DNA of 24,561 nt, from the NCBI GenBank assembly GCA_031260545.1, contig JAIRJQ010000024.1:1-24561 (forward strand). The letters run 5' to 3'. The number at the start of each line of letters is the position of its first letter. Position 1 is the first letter of the stretch. Below are positions 1-7,300 of this stretch, piece by piece. This DNA is from Methanomassiliicoccaceae archaeon (GTDB lineage: Archaea; Thermoplasmatota; Thermoplasmata; Methanomassiliicoccales; Methanomethylophilaceae). The notes beneath the pieces were generated by a model. That model saw nothing but the letters and a program-made list of their open reading frames with translations, searched no databases and was not told where the DNA came from. The position numbers were made by a program, and so were the translations under genes.

Positions 1-1
1 G

Positions 2-451
2 TTCGATATGCCGTTATCGGTCGGTGTGGCGGACAAAGAGATGGCAAAGAAGATAGCATTCATCGACGAATACGCGGAAAAGCTGATAGATGAGTTCATG
101 CCCGGTCCGCTGACCATAATCGTAAGGAAGAAAGCGGTCGTTCCCGACATGGTAACGTCAAATTCACATAAAGTAGGGATAAGGATACCCGACCATCCGG
201 TGGCAATGCAGATCATAAAGGCAACGGGGCCGATAGTCGCTACCTCTTCGAACATCCACTCAAAACCCGACGCGGTCAGGATGGAGGAGGCGAAGAACGA
301 TCTCGGTGATACGGTCAGCGCATACATCGATTCAGGGCCGTGCACGCTCGGAAAACCGTCCACGATAGTTTGGTTAATGGACGGCGCGGTAGAGATAATA
401 AGACAGGGCGCAATAACAAAGAAGCAGATAGAGGATGTTCTCAAATGCTGA
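2..451 (+). CDS. Threonylcarbamoyl-AMP synthase, YrdC/Sua5 family (5'-truncated by window edge)
   Basis: The reading frame is open from the window edge, so the N-terminus is missing; an in-frame ATG at 8 is internal. Visible family features are the PGPLTIIV segment, the KVGIRIPDHP segment and the ATSSNIHSKPDA segment, which corresponds to the TSAN-x-SG-x-P region of YrdC proteins, followed by the typical PSTIVWL...IIRQGAI ending. Known role of the family: it makes threonylcarbamoyl-adenylate from threonine, bicarbonate and ATP for the t6A37 modification of ANN-decoding tRNAs in the cytoplasm. The protein stops right after the YrdC domain, so it is the single-domain (TsaC-like) form without the C-terminal Sua5 domain. 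Its stop overlaps the start of the aminopeptidase gene (ATGCTGA), so the two are probably translated in coupling. Family assignment is firm; whether it is a full-length gene cannot be judged here. Confidence 0.88.
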   Translation, partial: FDMPLSVGVADKEMAKKIAFIDEYAEKLIDEFMPGPLTIIVRKKAVVPDMVTSNSHKVGIRIPDHPVAMQIIKATGPIVATSSNIHSKPDAVRMEEAKNDLGDTVSAYIDSGPCTLGKPSTIVWLMDGAVEIIRQGAITKKQIEDVLKC

Positions 452-1335
452 GCCCGGAAGACCTGGAAAAACTGAAAAAAGCAGGAACAATAGCCGCAAC
501 GGCGCTGCGCCTCGGCATGGATATGGTACGCGAGGATGTGAAATTATACGATGTGGCCACGGAAGTGGAATCATACATCCGGAAGCACGGCGCAAAGCCC
601 GCATTCCCGTGCAATCTCAGCCTGAATGAAGTTGCTGCTCATTACACTCCGTCGGTGAACGATAAAACGCGTTTCAGCATCGGAGATGTAGTAAAGGTTG
701 ACGTGGGCGCACACATCGACGGATACGTCGGCGACACTGCTGGCACAGTTGAAGTGGGAACAAAGACATTCAAGACGCTCATAGAAAGTTCGCAAAGGGC
801 AAGAGACAAAGTGATGGAGTTCATCGGCGACGGATGTCCTATAAACGAAATAGGAAAGGCCGTGGAAGCAAGCATGAAACAGGACGGTTTCAGACCGATC
901 GCAAATCTGACCGGTCATGAGATAAAGCCGTACAATCTCCACGCCGGACTCTCGATACCGAACATCGACGACAAGAACACATCGACGGTGAAAAAGGGAA
1001 TGGTCATTGCCGTTGAACCGTTCGCAACGAACGGGAAAGGAATGATAATGTCGGCGAAACCAGGTCACATCTATAAGATGGCAAAAGAAAGACCGATAGC
1101 GGACCCGGACCTCAAGGAATTTTATGATAACATATCAAAAGAATTCGTAACGTTCCCGTTCTGCGAGAGATGGTGCGATCACCCGAAGGCCGGTCAGATG
1201 CTGAACAAACTGTTACGCCACGGTCTGATCACAGTGTATCAGCAGTTAACGGAAATGAAGAGAGGATGCGTCACACAATCCGAGCATACGGTATACATAG
1301 AAGGAAAGAACGCCCTCATAACGACGCTCCCTTGA
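445..1335 (+). CDS. map: Methionine aminopeptidase, type II (archaeal)
   Basis: This 296-residue protein is the usual length for archaeal MetAP. It removes the initiator methionine from nascent proteins, using two metal ions. The five metal ligands of the pita-bread fold can be placed: Asp86 (KVDVGAHIDGY), Asp97 (GDTAGT), His158 (GHEI), Glu191 (VEPFA) and Glu280 (SEHTV). The conserved His66 of the HYTP segment is also present. The long insert between His158 and Glu280 (about residues 195-265, ending in LLRHG and YPQL-like YQQL) is what makes it type II. The ATG at 445 lies inside the last codons of the YrdC gene. A longer upstream frame exists (from 340) but would run through the whole end of that gene, and family N-termini begin at about this point. 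It is the last gene before a tRNA, with no hairpin between. Confidence 0.95.
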   Translation: MLSPEDLEKLKKAGTIAATALRLGMDMVREDVKLYDVATEVESYIRKHGAKPAFPCNLSLNEVAAHYTPSVNDKTRFSIGDVVKVDVGAHIDGYVGDTAGTVEVGTKTFKTLIESSQRARDKVMEFIGDGCPINEIGKAVEASMKQDGFRPIANLTGHEIKPYNLHAGLSIPNIDDKNTSTVKKGMVIAVEPFATNGKGMIMSAKPGHIYKMAKERPIADPDLKEFYDNISKEFVTFPFCERWCDHPKAGQMLNKLLRHGLITVYQQLTEMKRGCVTQSEHTVYIEGKNALITTLP

Positions 1336-1354
1336 GATAATGCAAATAGGTAAG

Positions 1355-1360
1355 TTTTAT
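1355..1360 (+). promoter_or_regulatory. Possible TATA element of tRNA-Leu
   Basis: A short T/A-rich box, TTTTAT in the context aagttttatctatg, is centred about 31 nt ahead of the mature 5' end of tRNA-Leu. That is about right if transcription starts at or a few bases before 1389. The match to TTTAWATA is partial, so this is a weak call. Confidence 0.35.
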
Positions 1361-1388
1361 CTATGTTTCGATGTTACAGTGGTCTAAC

Positions 1389-1476
1389 GCCGGAGTAGCC
1401 AAGCCTGGTCAAAGGCGACAGACTCAAGATCTGTTCTTGTAGGAGTTCACCGGTTCGAATCCGGTCTCCGGCACCA
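1389..1476 (+). tRNA. tRNA-Leu (anticodon CAA)
   Basis: The acceptor stem GCCGGAG (1389-1395) pairs perfectly with CTCCGGC (1466-1472). It is followed by discriminator A and a genome-encoded CCA (1474-1476). The anticodon arm is ACAGA-CUCAAGA-UCUGU, giving anticodon CAA, which reads UUG. The T arm is ACCGG-TTCGAAT-CCGGT. A long variable arm (TTCTTGTAGGAGTTC region) makes it a class II tRNA, as expected for leucine, and the discriminator A fits as well. There is no intron. It stands alone between the aminopeptidase gene and the ribosomal operon. Confidence 0.97.
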
Positions 1477-1668
1477 CTCTATTACAAATTAGATCAATAT
1501 GCTGAATTCTCTGTCCGTCCCGCCCATGGCAGAGCAGGGGGACAAGGACGCATAGTCGCGGATCTTCCTGATACCATTACTCACGTTCACGATATCGTTC
1601 CCAATGCTCATCGCCGGCGGGAAGAAGGATGTGAAAGAAAAGTAAGGTCAAAGAACATGATGCAGAGA

Positions 1669-1702
1669 GGGGGCGTTTGCCCCTCCCTCATTTATTTTTT
1701 AT
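1669..1702 (+). terminator. Hairpin plus T-tract, probable terminator
   Basis: GGGGGC (1669-1674), loop GTTT and GCCCCT (1679-1684) form a six-pair stem with one G-U pair. It is followed at once by CCTCA and then a T-rich run (1691-1702). It sits just ahead of the S13 promoter and could end read-through from the aminopeptidase/tRNA side. The same design occurs after other plus-strand units in this window. Confidence 0.6.
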
Positions 1703-1713
1703 TTGATTCACGC

Positions 1714-1727
1714 AAACCTTTTAAATA
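1714..1727 (+). promoter_or_regulatory. Promoter of the S13-S4-S11-RpoD operon (BRE/TATA)
   Basis: AAACC followed by an exact TTTAAATA box (1720-1727). Transcription would be expected at about 1745-1752, which is around the 5' strand of the structured leader and gives a 5' UTR of about 145-150 nt. A second, weaker TATA-like run (acataaata, 1755-1762) lies inside the leader. Confidence 0.65.
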
Positions 1728-1742
1728 AGAAGAATATCCCCA

Positions 1743-1874
1743 ACTTAACGTAAACATAAATACTCGCATACGCGAGTGGCTCGACGGCAAATATCTGCGG
1801 CTGTTCCTTCTCTCAAAACGGCTATGTTTTGGTGCAGATCTGTCAGTGCTTCACTTGAAGCTATTACGTTAAGT
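1743..1874 (+). promoter_or_regulatory. Candidate structured leader RNA of the ribosomal operon
   Basis: An 11-bp perfect inverted repeat (ACTTAACGTAA at 1743-1753, TTACGTTAAGT at 1864-1874) can close a domain with three further helices. P2 is ACTCGC/GCGAGT (1762-1767 with 1772-1777, loop ATAC). P3 is ATCTGC/GCAGAT (1793-1798 with 1834-1839), carrying an inner hairpin CAAAAC/GTTTTG (1814-1819 with 1826-1831). P4 is GCTTC/GAAGC (1848-1852 with 1857-1861, loop ACTT). The TTCTCT at 1808-1813 could pair with the GGAGAA of the S13 Shine-Dalgarno (1884-1889). The helices are seen by eye; function is inference. The predicted start site falls in or near the 5' strand of the closing helix, so the helix might be partly untranscribed. 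Confidence 0.5.
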
Positions 1875-1895
1875 ACCATAATAGGAGAATAATAT

Positions 1896-2378
1896 ATGGC
1901 AGAGAAGAAAGCTGCACCAAAAAAGCAGATCGAGGACGAGAACTTCAACTTCATCGTCCGTATCGCGAACAGCGATATTGACGGACAGAAGAGGGCCGTC
2001 ATCGGTATACAGAGCATAAAAGGAGTGGGAAAGAGAGTATCCCAGATCGTCATCAAAAAAGCGGGCATAGACCCGGCGGTGAGGATCGGAACGTTACCCG
2101 ATGAGAAAGTAAAGGAGTTAGAGAAGCTTGTCCTCACGTACGTGGAATACGTTCCGTCGTGGGTCATCAACAGACAGATGGATTACGAATCGGGAGCGGA
2201 CATGCACCTTTTCGGGAATGACCTTGAACTCACTCAGAAGGACGATATCAACAGAATGAAGATGATACGCTGTTACCGCGGTGTGCGTCACGAGACGAGG
2301 CACAAGGTCCGCGGACAGAAGACACGCTCCAACGGGAGAAAGGGACTGACCATGGGAGTCAGCAAGAAGAAAGGGTGA
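1896..2378 (+). CDS. rps13: Small ribosomal subunit protein uS13 (archaeal S13p)
   Basis: This 160-residue protein of the 30S head contacts the 50S subunit and P-site tRNA. It shows the IKGVGKRVSQIVIKKAGID helix-hairpin-helix region (about residues 48-66), the conserved YRGVRHETRHKVRGQKTRSNGRKG segment (about 127-150) and a basic tail. The length matches archaeal S13 proteins, which are longer than bacterial ones and have a middle insert (about 70-115). The N-terminus MAEKKAAPKKQIEDENFNFIVRI is a charged extension before the first conserved strand. The start is the ATG at 1896 with GGAGAA at 1884-1889. First gene of the S13-S4-S11-RpoD unit, with a long structured leader. Five bases separate it from S4. 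Confidence 0.97.
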   Translation: MAEKKAAPKKQIEDENFNFIVRIANSDIDGQKRAVIGIQSIKGVGKRVSQIVIKKAGIDPAVRIGTLPDEKVKELEKLVLTYVEYVPSWVINRQMDYESGADMHLFGNDLELTQKDDINRMKMIRCYRGVRHETRHKVRGQKTRSNGRKGLTMGVSKKKG

Positions 2379-2383
2379 TTTGA

Positions 2384-3064
2384 ATGGGAGATCCTAAATT
2401 TCCGAGAAGATCATATGATACACCGTCCCACCCGTGGCAGGGCGAGAGAATTAAGGCCGAAGCAGAGATCGTAAGACAGTACGGCCTCAAGAACAAGACC
2501 GAGGTCTGGAAAGCTCAGACGGTACTGAGAGACTTCAGAGGTCAGTCCAGAGAATTACAGGCACGTGTACGTTCCGGCGAAGCTCAGGCAAAGCTTGAAG
2601 CGGACAACCTGATCACCAAGTGCGCAAGGATCGGTGTGCTGCCGGTAGACGGAGGAACGCTCAACGACATTCTCGCATTAACTGACGTGAAGATACTGGA
2701 ACGCCGCCTTCAGACGATCGTTTACCGGAAGGGATTAACGAACTCGATGAAACAGGCAAGACAGATGATAGTTCACGGTCACATATACATGAACGGCCAC
2801 CGCGTGACCGTTCCGGGATACATCGTGACGAGACTGGAAGAATCATCGATAGAGTACAACCCGTCGTCACCGTACACCGACGATATGCATCCCATGAGGC
2901 AATCAAAGCAGTCCAACAAGAAACCGTACGTACCGTTGGAGATGAGGCCGCGCGAGAAACGCTCGCCCAGGAACGACTCCAGAGGAAGGGGCGCACCCAG
3001 GGACGCAGCACCCGCTGCAGCACCTGCTAAGGATGCAGCACCCGCAAAAACAGGAGGGGTCTGA
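2384..3064 (+). CDS. rps4: Small ribosomal subunit protein uS4 (archaeal S4p)
   Basis: A primary 16S rRNA-binding protein that helps start 30S assembly. The N-terminal MGDPKFPRRSYDTPSHPWQGERI and the S4 RNA-binding domain (about residues 105-165: LERRLQTIVYRKGLTNSMKQARQMIVHGHIYMNGHRVTVPGYIV) are typical of archaeal S4. The archaeal core usually ends soon after that domain. Here there is an extra tail of about 45-50 residues: first basic (RPREKRSPRNDSRGRG), then Ala-Pro rich with repeated DAAPA units. Start at ATG 2384; the Shine-Dalgarno GGTGATTTG overlaps the S13 stop. In E. coli, S4 represses its own operon by binding the leader ahead of S13; whether that happens here is unknown, but the gene order and leader make it a fair question. 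Confidence 0.96.
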   Translation: MGDPKFPRRSYDTPSHPWQGERIKAEAEIVRQYGLKNKTEVWKAQTVLRDFRGQSRELQARVRSGEAQAKLEADNLITKCARIGVLPVDGGTLNDILALTDVKILERRLQTIVYRKGLTNSMKQARQMIVHGHIYMNGHRVTVPGYIVTRLEESSIEYNPSSPYTDDMHPMRQSKQSNKKPYVPLEMRPREKRSPRNDSRGRGAPRDAAPAAAPAKDAAPAKTGGV

Positions 3065-3066
3065 AC

Positions 3067-3453
3067 ATGGCGGCAAAATGGGGAATAGCGAACATATTCG
3101 CAAGCTACAATAACGTCATGATAACGTTAACGGACATCACCGGCGCCGAGACCATAGGTAAGGTCACCGGCGGCATGGTGGTGAAACAAGCGAAAGATCA
3201 ATCGTCACCGTACGCTGCTCAGAGGGCTGCGGAGAGGATAGCCGATGTCGCCAAGGAGAAGGAGATAATCGGGATACACGTTAAGGTCCGTGCGCCCGGA
3301 GGGAACAAATCAACATCCCCCGGACCGGGAGCGCAGGCCGCGATACGCGCACTGGCGCGTGCGGGTCTGAAGATAGGGCGCATCGAGGATGTAACACCAA
3401 TTCCGCACGACGGCACAAAGAAGAAGGGCGGACGCAGAGGGCGCAGGGTCTGA
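3067..3453 (+). CDS. rps11: Small ribosomal subunit protein uS11 (archaeal S11p)
   Basis: A 128-residue protein of the 30S platform that binds 16S rRNA near the mRNA exit and Shine-Dalgarno helix. The family signature is plain: IANIFASYNNVMITLTDITGAETIGKVTGGMVVKQAKDQSSPYAAQRAAERIA at about residues 7-62, then VKVRAPGGNKSTSPGPGAQAAIRALARAGLKIGRIEDVTPIPHDGTKKKGGRRGRRV to the end. The length is that of archaeal S11. GGAGG at 3052-3056 is a strong ribosome binding site. It lies in the operon with a two-base gap after S4 and 12 bases before the polymerase subunit gene. Confidence 0.97.
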   Translation: MAAKWGIANIFASYNNVMITLTDITGAETIGKVTGGMVVKQAKDQSSPYAAQRAAERIADVAKEKEIIGIHVKVRAPGGNKSTSPGPGAQAAIRALARAGLKIGRIEDVTPIPHDGTKKKGGRRGRRV

Positions 3454-3465
3454 GGAGGCCTGGAC

Positions 3466-4293
3466 ATGGACATTGAGATAATCGAAATGACCGAGAAAAA
3501 GATATCCTTCGTACTGAAGGATTCGACCCCGGCCATGGCGAACGCGCTCAGAAGAACGCTGCTGACCGACATCCCGAAGATGGCCATCGATAAGGTCGAA
3601 TTCCACCTGGGACCGATAATGGTCGACGGCCGTGAATATGAAAGCATAACGCCATTATTCGATGAGATAATAGCTCACAGGCTCGGAATGGTCCCCATAC
3701 CGACCGATCTGCAGCTGTTCAGTCCGCAGAACGAATGTTCATGCGGCGGCGAAGGGTGTCCGTCATGCACGATAATGTACTCGCTTAACAAAATAGGTCC
3801 ATGTACCGTTCTCTCCGGCGACCTTATACCGCTGGGAAGCCCCGACTATAAGGTGAAGGATGAATTCATCCCGATCGTCGAATTGGCGGACGGTCAGGCG
3901 GTGCTGATCTATACGATCGCAACGATGGGAACGGCAAAGACACACGTCAAATGGCAGGCGGCGAACGGCGCCGGTTACAAGTATGCGGCAAACATAAGCA
4001 TCGACAAGGACAGATGCAAACACTGCATGAAATGTCTGTCCGAATGTCCGAAGGGTGTGTTCTCCGGCGACGCAAAGATGTCGAAAGTAACAAGACCCAG
4101 AGAGTGCACGCTGTGCCTCTCGTGTGAAAGATTTTGCGAACCCAAAGCTATTTCCGTCACCCAAGATGATAAGAACTTTATCTTCAAATTCGAGACGGAC
4201 GGCTCAATGAGCGCCGAGACGGTACTGAAAAAAGCGATGTCTTTGCTCAACGACCGTGCGAAAGCATTCGGCAAGATGGTCGAGAACCTTTAA
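3466..4293 (+). CDS. rpoD: DNA-directed RNA polymerase subunit D, with two 4Fe-4S motifs
   Basis: The archaeal counterpart of eukaryotic Rpb3 and bacterial alpha; together with subunit L it forms the assembly platform of RNA polymerase. Residues 1-45 carry the dimerisation domain (FVLKDSTPAMANALRRTLLTDIPKMAID). A cysteine loop at C91, C93, C98 and C101 probably binds zinc. An inserted ferredoxin-like domain has two complete clusters of cysteines: C184-x2-C187-x2-C190-x3-C194 and C214-x2-C217-x2-C220-x3-C224. Some archaeal D subunits keep two clusters, some one, some none, so this is the full form. It ends in the usual GSMSAETVLKKAMSLLNDRAKAF helix. Preceded by GGAGG (3454-3458). The operon stops here with a terminator; L18e, L13, S9 and RpoN, which often follow in Euryarchaeota, are absent. 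Confidence 0.97.
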   Translation: MDIEIIEMTEKKISFVLKDSTPAMANALRRTLLTDIPKMAIDKVEFHLGPIMVDGREYESITPLFDEIIAHRLGMVPIPTDLQLFSPQNECSCGGEGCPSCTIMYSLNKIGPCTVLSGDLIPLGSPDYKVKDEFIPIVELADGQAVLIYTIATMGTAKTHVKWQAANGAGYKYAANISIDKDRCKHCMKCLSECPKGVFSGDAKMSKVTRPRECTLCLSCERFCEPKAISVTQDDKNFIFKFETDGSMSAETVLKKAMSLLNDRAKAFGKMVENL

Positions 4294-4300
4294 ACTCCAA

Positions 4301-4330
4301 AGGGCGGCAACGCCCTCTTTTATGTTTTTT
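4301..4330 (+). terminator. Terminator after rpoD (hairpin plus T-tract)
   Basis: AGGGCG (4301-4306), loop GCAA and CGCCCT (4311-4316) form a perfect six-pair stem with a GNRA-type loop, followed by CTTTTATGTTTTTT. It lies between convergent units. On the minus strand the same stem is followed by TTTGGAGTTT, so it may also help end the polymerase D transcript. Confidence 0.75.
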
Positions 4331-4352
4331 AATGTACGAATGGTAATAAGGA

Positions 4353-7300
4353 TCAGAAGAAATCGGAAAGTTTGCACTTCTTTACTTTATCGTTATTGAA
4401 AAGCGAGTCCATGCTCTTCTCAAGGATGTCTATCCTTTGTTTCGTATATTCCGAGAGCCCGTACTTTTCGCCCATCTCTTTCGATACGTCAAGGTACTTT
4501 TTCACGCTTGCTTCGTGAACGGTAAGAACGAGGGCGTTACCGCATGCACATCTTCCCGATAACGGTATACGGCGGTACTTCTCGCCGCATTTTGTGCACC
4601 GGACGTTCTGCGCGGAAAAACTTCTCAGATTACCGACCATATCGGGAAGGAAGTGCTTGTCTATCACCCGTGTCGCTACGTCACGTTCATCAACCGCACG
4701 GATCTTCTTTCCCATATGCAACTGAGCTTCCATCTTGTCGTTCATTGATTCAAGTGTTGTATATGCCGAATGTTTCGGCCCCTCCGAGATGTCCTTGGTG
4801 TCATGCGTGAATCTCAGCCCCTCATACTGCCTTTCCGTGCCGATCCTTCTGCCGACGAGGTCCATTATCTTTTCCACCTCTTTGGGATCGCGGACATCCG
4901 CCGCAGCTTTGTAAAATTCCAGCGGGTATTCGGAGAGGCAGTCAACATTGTGCGCCTCTTTATCTATCTCATTCGGATCCAATCTGGTGGTAAGGACAAG
5001 AGGGGCGTCCATCAGCCCGCCGCGCCTGTCGGGAAGGAAGTCCCGCGAGAAGTTGATCAGGGCGTCCAGCATTAAGATCACGCTGTCCTCGTCGCCGTCG
5101 CAGTTCCTTCTTTTGGCGGCATGGAAGAACGGGTGCGCATAACCGCCGCATGCTTTCGTATAGCCGATGATCCTGCATAATATTCCGCCGGACGTGTGAG
5201 GAGCAAGCCCCACCGCCAAATGGCCCAGAAGGCCCTTTCTATCTTTCGCGTTATAGAAACGTTCCATTCCGTAATGTTTCTCCAGCATATCATCAATGAA
5301 TTTTGCGACCCTCACCAAATAATCGCCGCAGCTGTCCGCAGGCACCATGTCCTGGACCTTCAGTTCACACAGCTGTCCGTCATTTATCAATTCGTTACCG
5401 TACATATCATGCGTGTATCCGAGATCCTTGGCCTTTTCGACGGTCAGTTCTATCTCCCGCGGTCTGAAATGAGTTATCGGCACATCGGTCATATCAAAAC
5501 GGATCGTTCCGTCCTTGTATATGTACACATCATTTATTGCCCTCAGTATCCCCTTTTCCAATGCCTCGGGGACCTTCGTTTTTGATGATAATCCTTCAAC
5601 GCATTTCAGTTCCGGTAACGATTCGACGCCCAGCCGTTTCAGCGCGCGTTCGTATATCGGCGCTATGTCGGTATAACTCTCTTTGCCTTCCGTCTGTCTT
5701 TCAACCTTCTCGAATCTGGTGTGGCTGCCGCACTTTTCGCAGCTTGACATTATTGAGATATTACCGCAGGATGTGCATTTCCGTGTTCCTGTTTCAATAT
5801 TCACGCCTCTCTGGCGTCCGCCGCCTGTTCCTATGCTGCTTGTCGTCGCTTTGCTTATCGATATCGCCGAGTTCATCTCTCTCTTGGAGCCCGGATCTTT
5901 TCCGACAGGGAATAACGCATGAACAGGAGGATTCATTTTCCTCTCCTTCGCTTTCTCGGGACGGGCCATCCTGCTTCCTATCCTTGTTATTGATCTTGCT
6001 TTCACTTCGATGCCCATCGCTTTGCTGACCGCATCAAGCGCATCAGTACCGTCAAACGTTCCGTTCTCAGCGATCCTGCCGGCGTTTGTCTTAAGACCGA
6101 GACCGTCGATCAGAGGCATGGAATATTTTGCGATGACGATATTTCCTGAAACCACGGTATGCAGAGCGCCGAGGTCCTCGAGTATTCGTTTCTCTTTTGC
6201 GCTGTTCGGCAGTTTAAGATTACCGCCCTCAAGAACACCGTTCTTTATCACATGCCCTCTGAGTTCCGTTAGCGTTTCCGTTGTTACGTCGAACCAGAAT
6301 AGATTGAACGAGGGATGCAGCGGAACGTTAAGTTCGGATGACATCTGTTTCGCACGCTCATATGACGGCGTTTCCCAGTCCTCAGGGAGTTCACCCTTTG
6401 CCTTCAGCTCCTGCTTGTGCCAATCGATCGTGTAACCGCAGGGAACGAGTTTATGATTGTTCTCGGAGAACTCGCCGAACGGAATTAAGATCTCACCGTT
6501 ATCGACTATCTCTGCTATTTGCGAGTATATCTCCTGTACTTCCTCTTTGGTGTTGCACTGAACGAGGTCCCCGTTCTTGAGGAGCAGTATCGGACCTTCG
6601 ATCGAATCGCACGGTGTAACGGCGCCCGCCTTCCCGGGACGTTCTATCTTTATCTGCGTACCGAGCGCAGGGAACTGATCAAGCGCATACATGCTCGCCG
6701 GGCTCAGTGCTATGGCGGCAAGCCCGCACGTCCTTCCTCTTCCGTATCTGAGTCTAAAACCGCCGACGCGCGAGGGATGCCCGAATGCGGGGCGTCCCGC
6801 AATGATATCCTTCATGTATTTGTCGGAAGGCCGGATGACCTTCGAATCCTTGTCGTCATCCTTGCCGCTTTTCTTCAATGATAAGAACTCGCCGATGAAT
6901 CCCCATCCGTCTATTCCGAGCGCGTCAACGTGCTTTTTTATCTTAGCGGCCTTTTGGCAAAGTCCCTCCGCTATGACGAGACACGCCCCTCCCCTCACCT
7001 GATTCGTGTCTATACGGGGAAGGTCCCTGAATCCCGAGATCTCTTCTTTCTCTGTCCCCTCGCCATCAATGCACACAGGACAGTTCCTTACGATCAGTTC
7101 GATCTCATTGGATGCAGGCATATATTGGAGATGCTGGCACTGTTTGTATAATGGAATTTCCTCATGAAATCTTTTAACTTCCGGTTCCGTCGGAAGATAG
7201 CGGCCTATGTTCAGTTCCCGTCTCACCACGTCGGCAATGAGAACGCTCATCGCCTGCCCCGTTCCTCCCGCGGCGCGTATCGGTCCCGCAAAAATAAGAT

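Larger units (their letters stand above)
1477..1742. other. Gap between tRNA-Leu and the S13 leader
   Basis: No convincing gene is visible. The stretch holds a 40-codon minus-strand frame (1489-1611, ATG to TAA) with no Shine-Dalgarno and no recognisable family, which I do not call. It also holds a GC hairpin followed by T-rich DNA (1669-1702) and the promoter of the S13 operon (1714-1727). Confidence 0.6.

Noticed and set aside
1745..2170. A 141-codon minus-strand frame over the S13 leader and gene
   Set aside because: It is antisense to S13, and the leader part is better explained as RNA structure and promoter.
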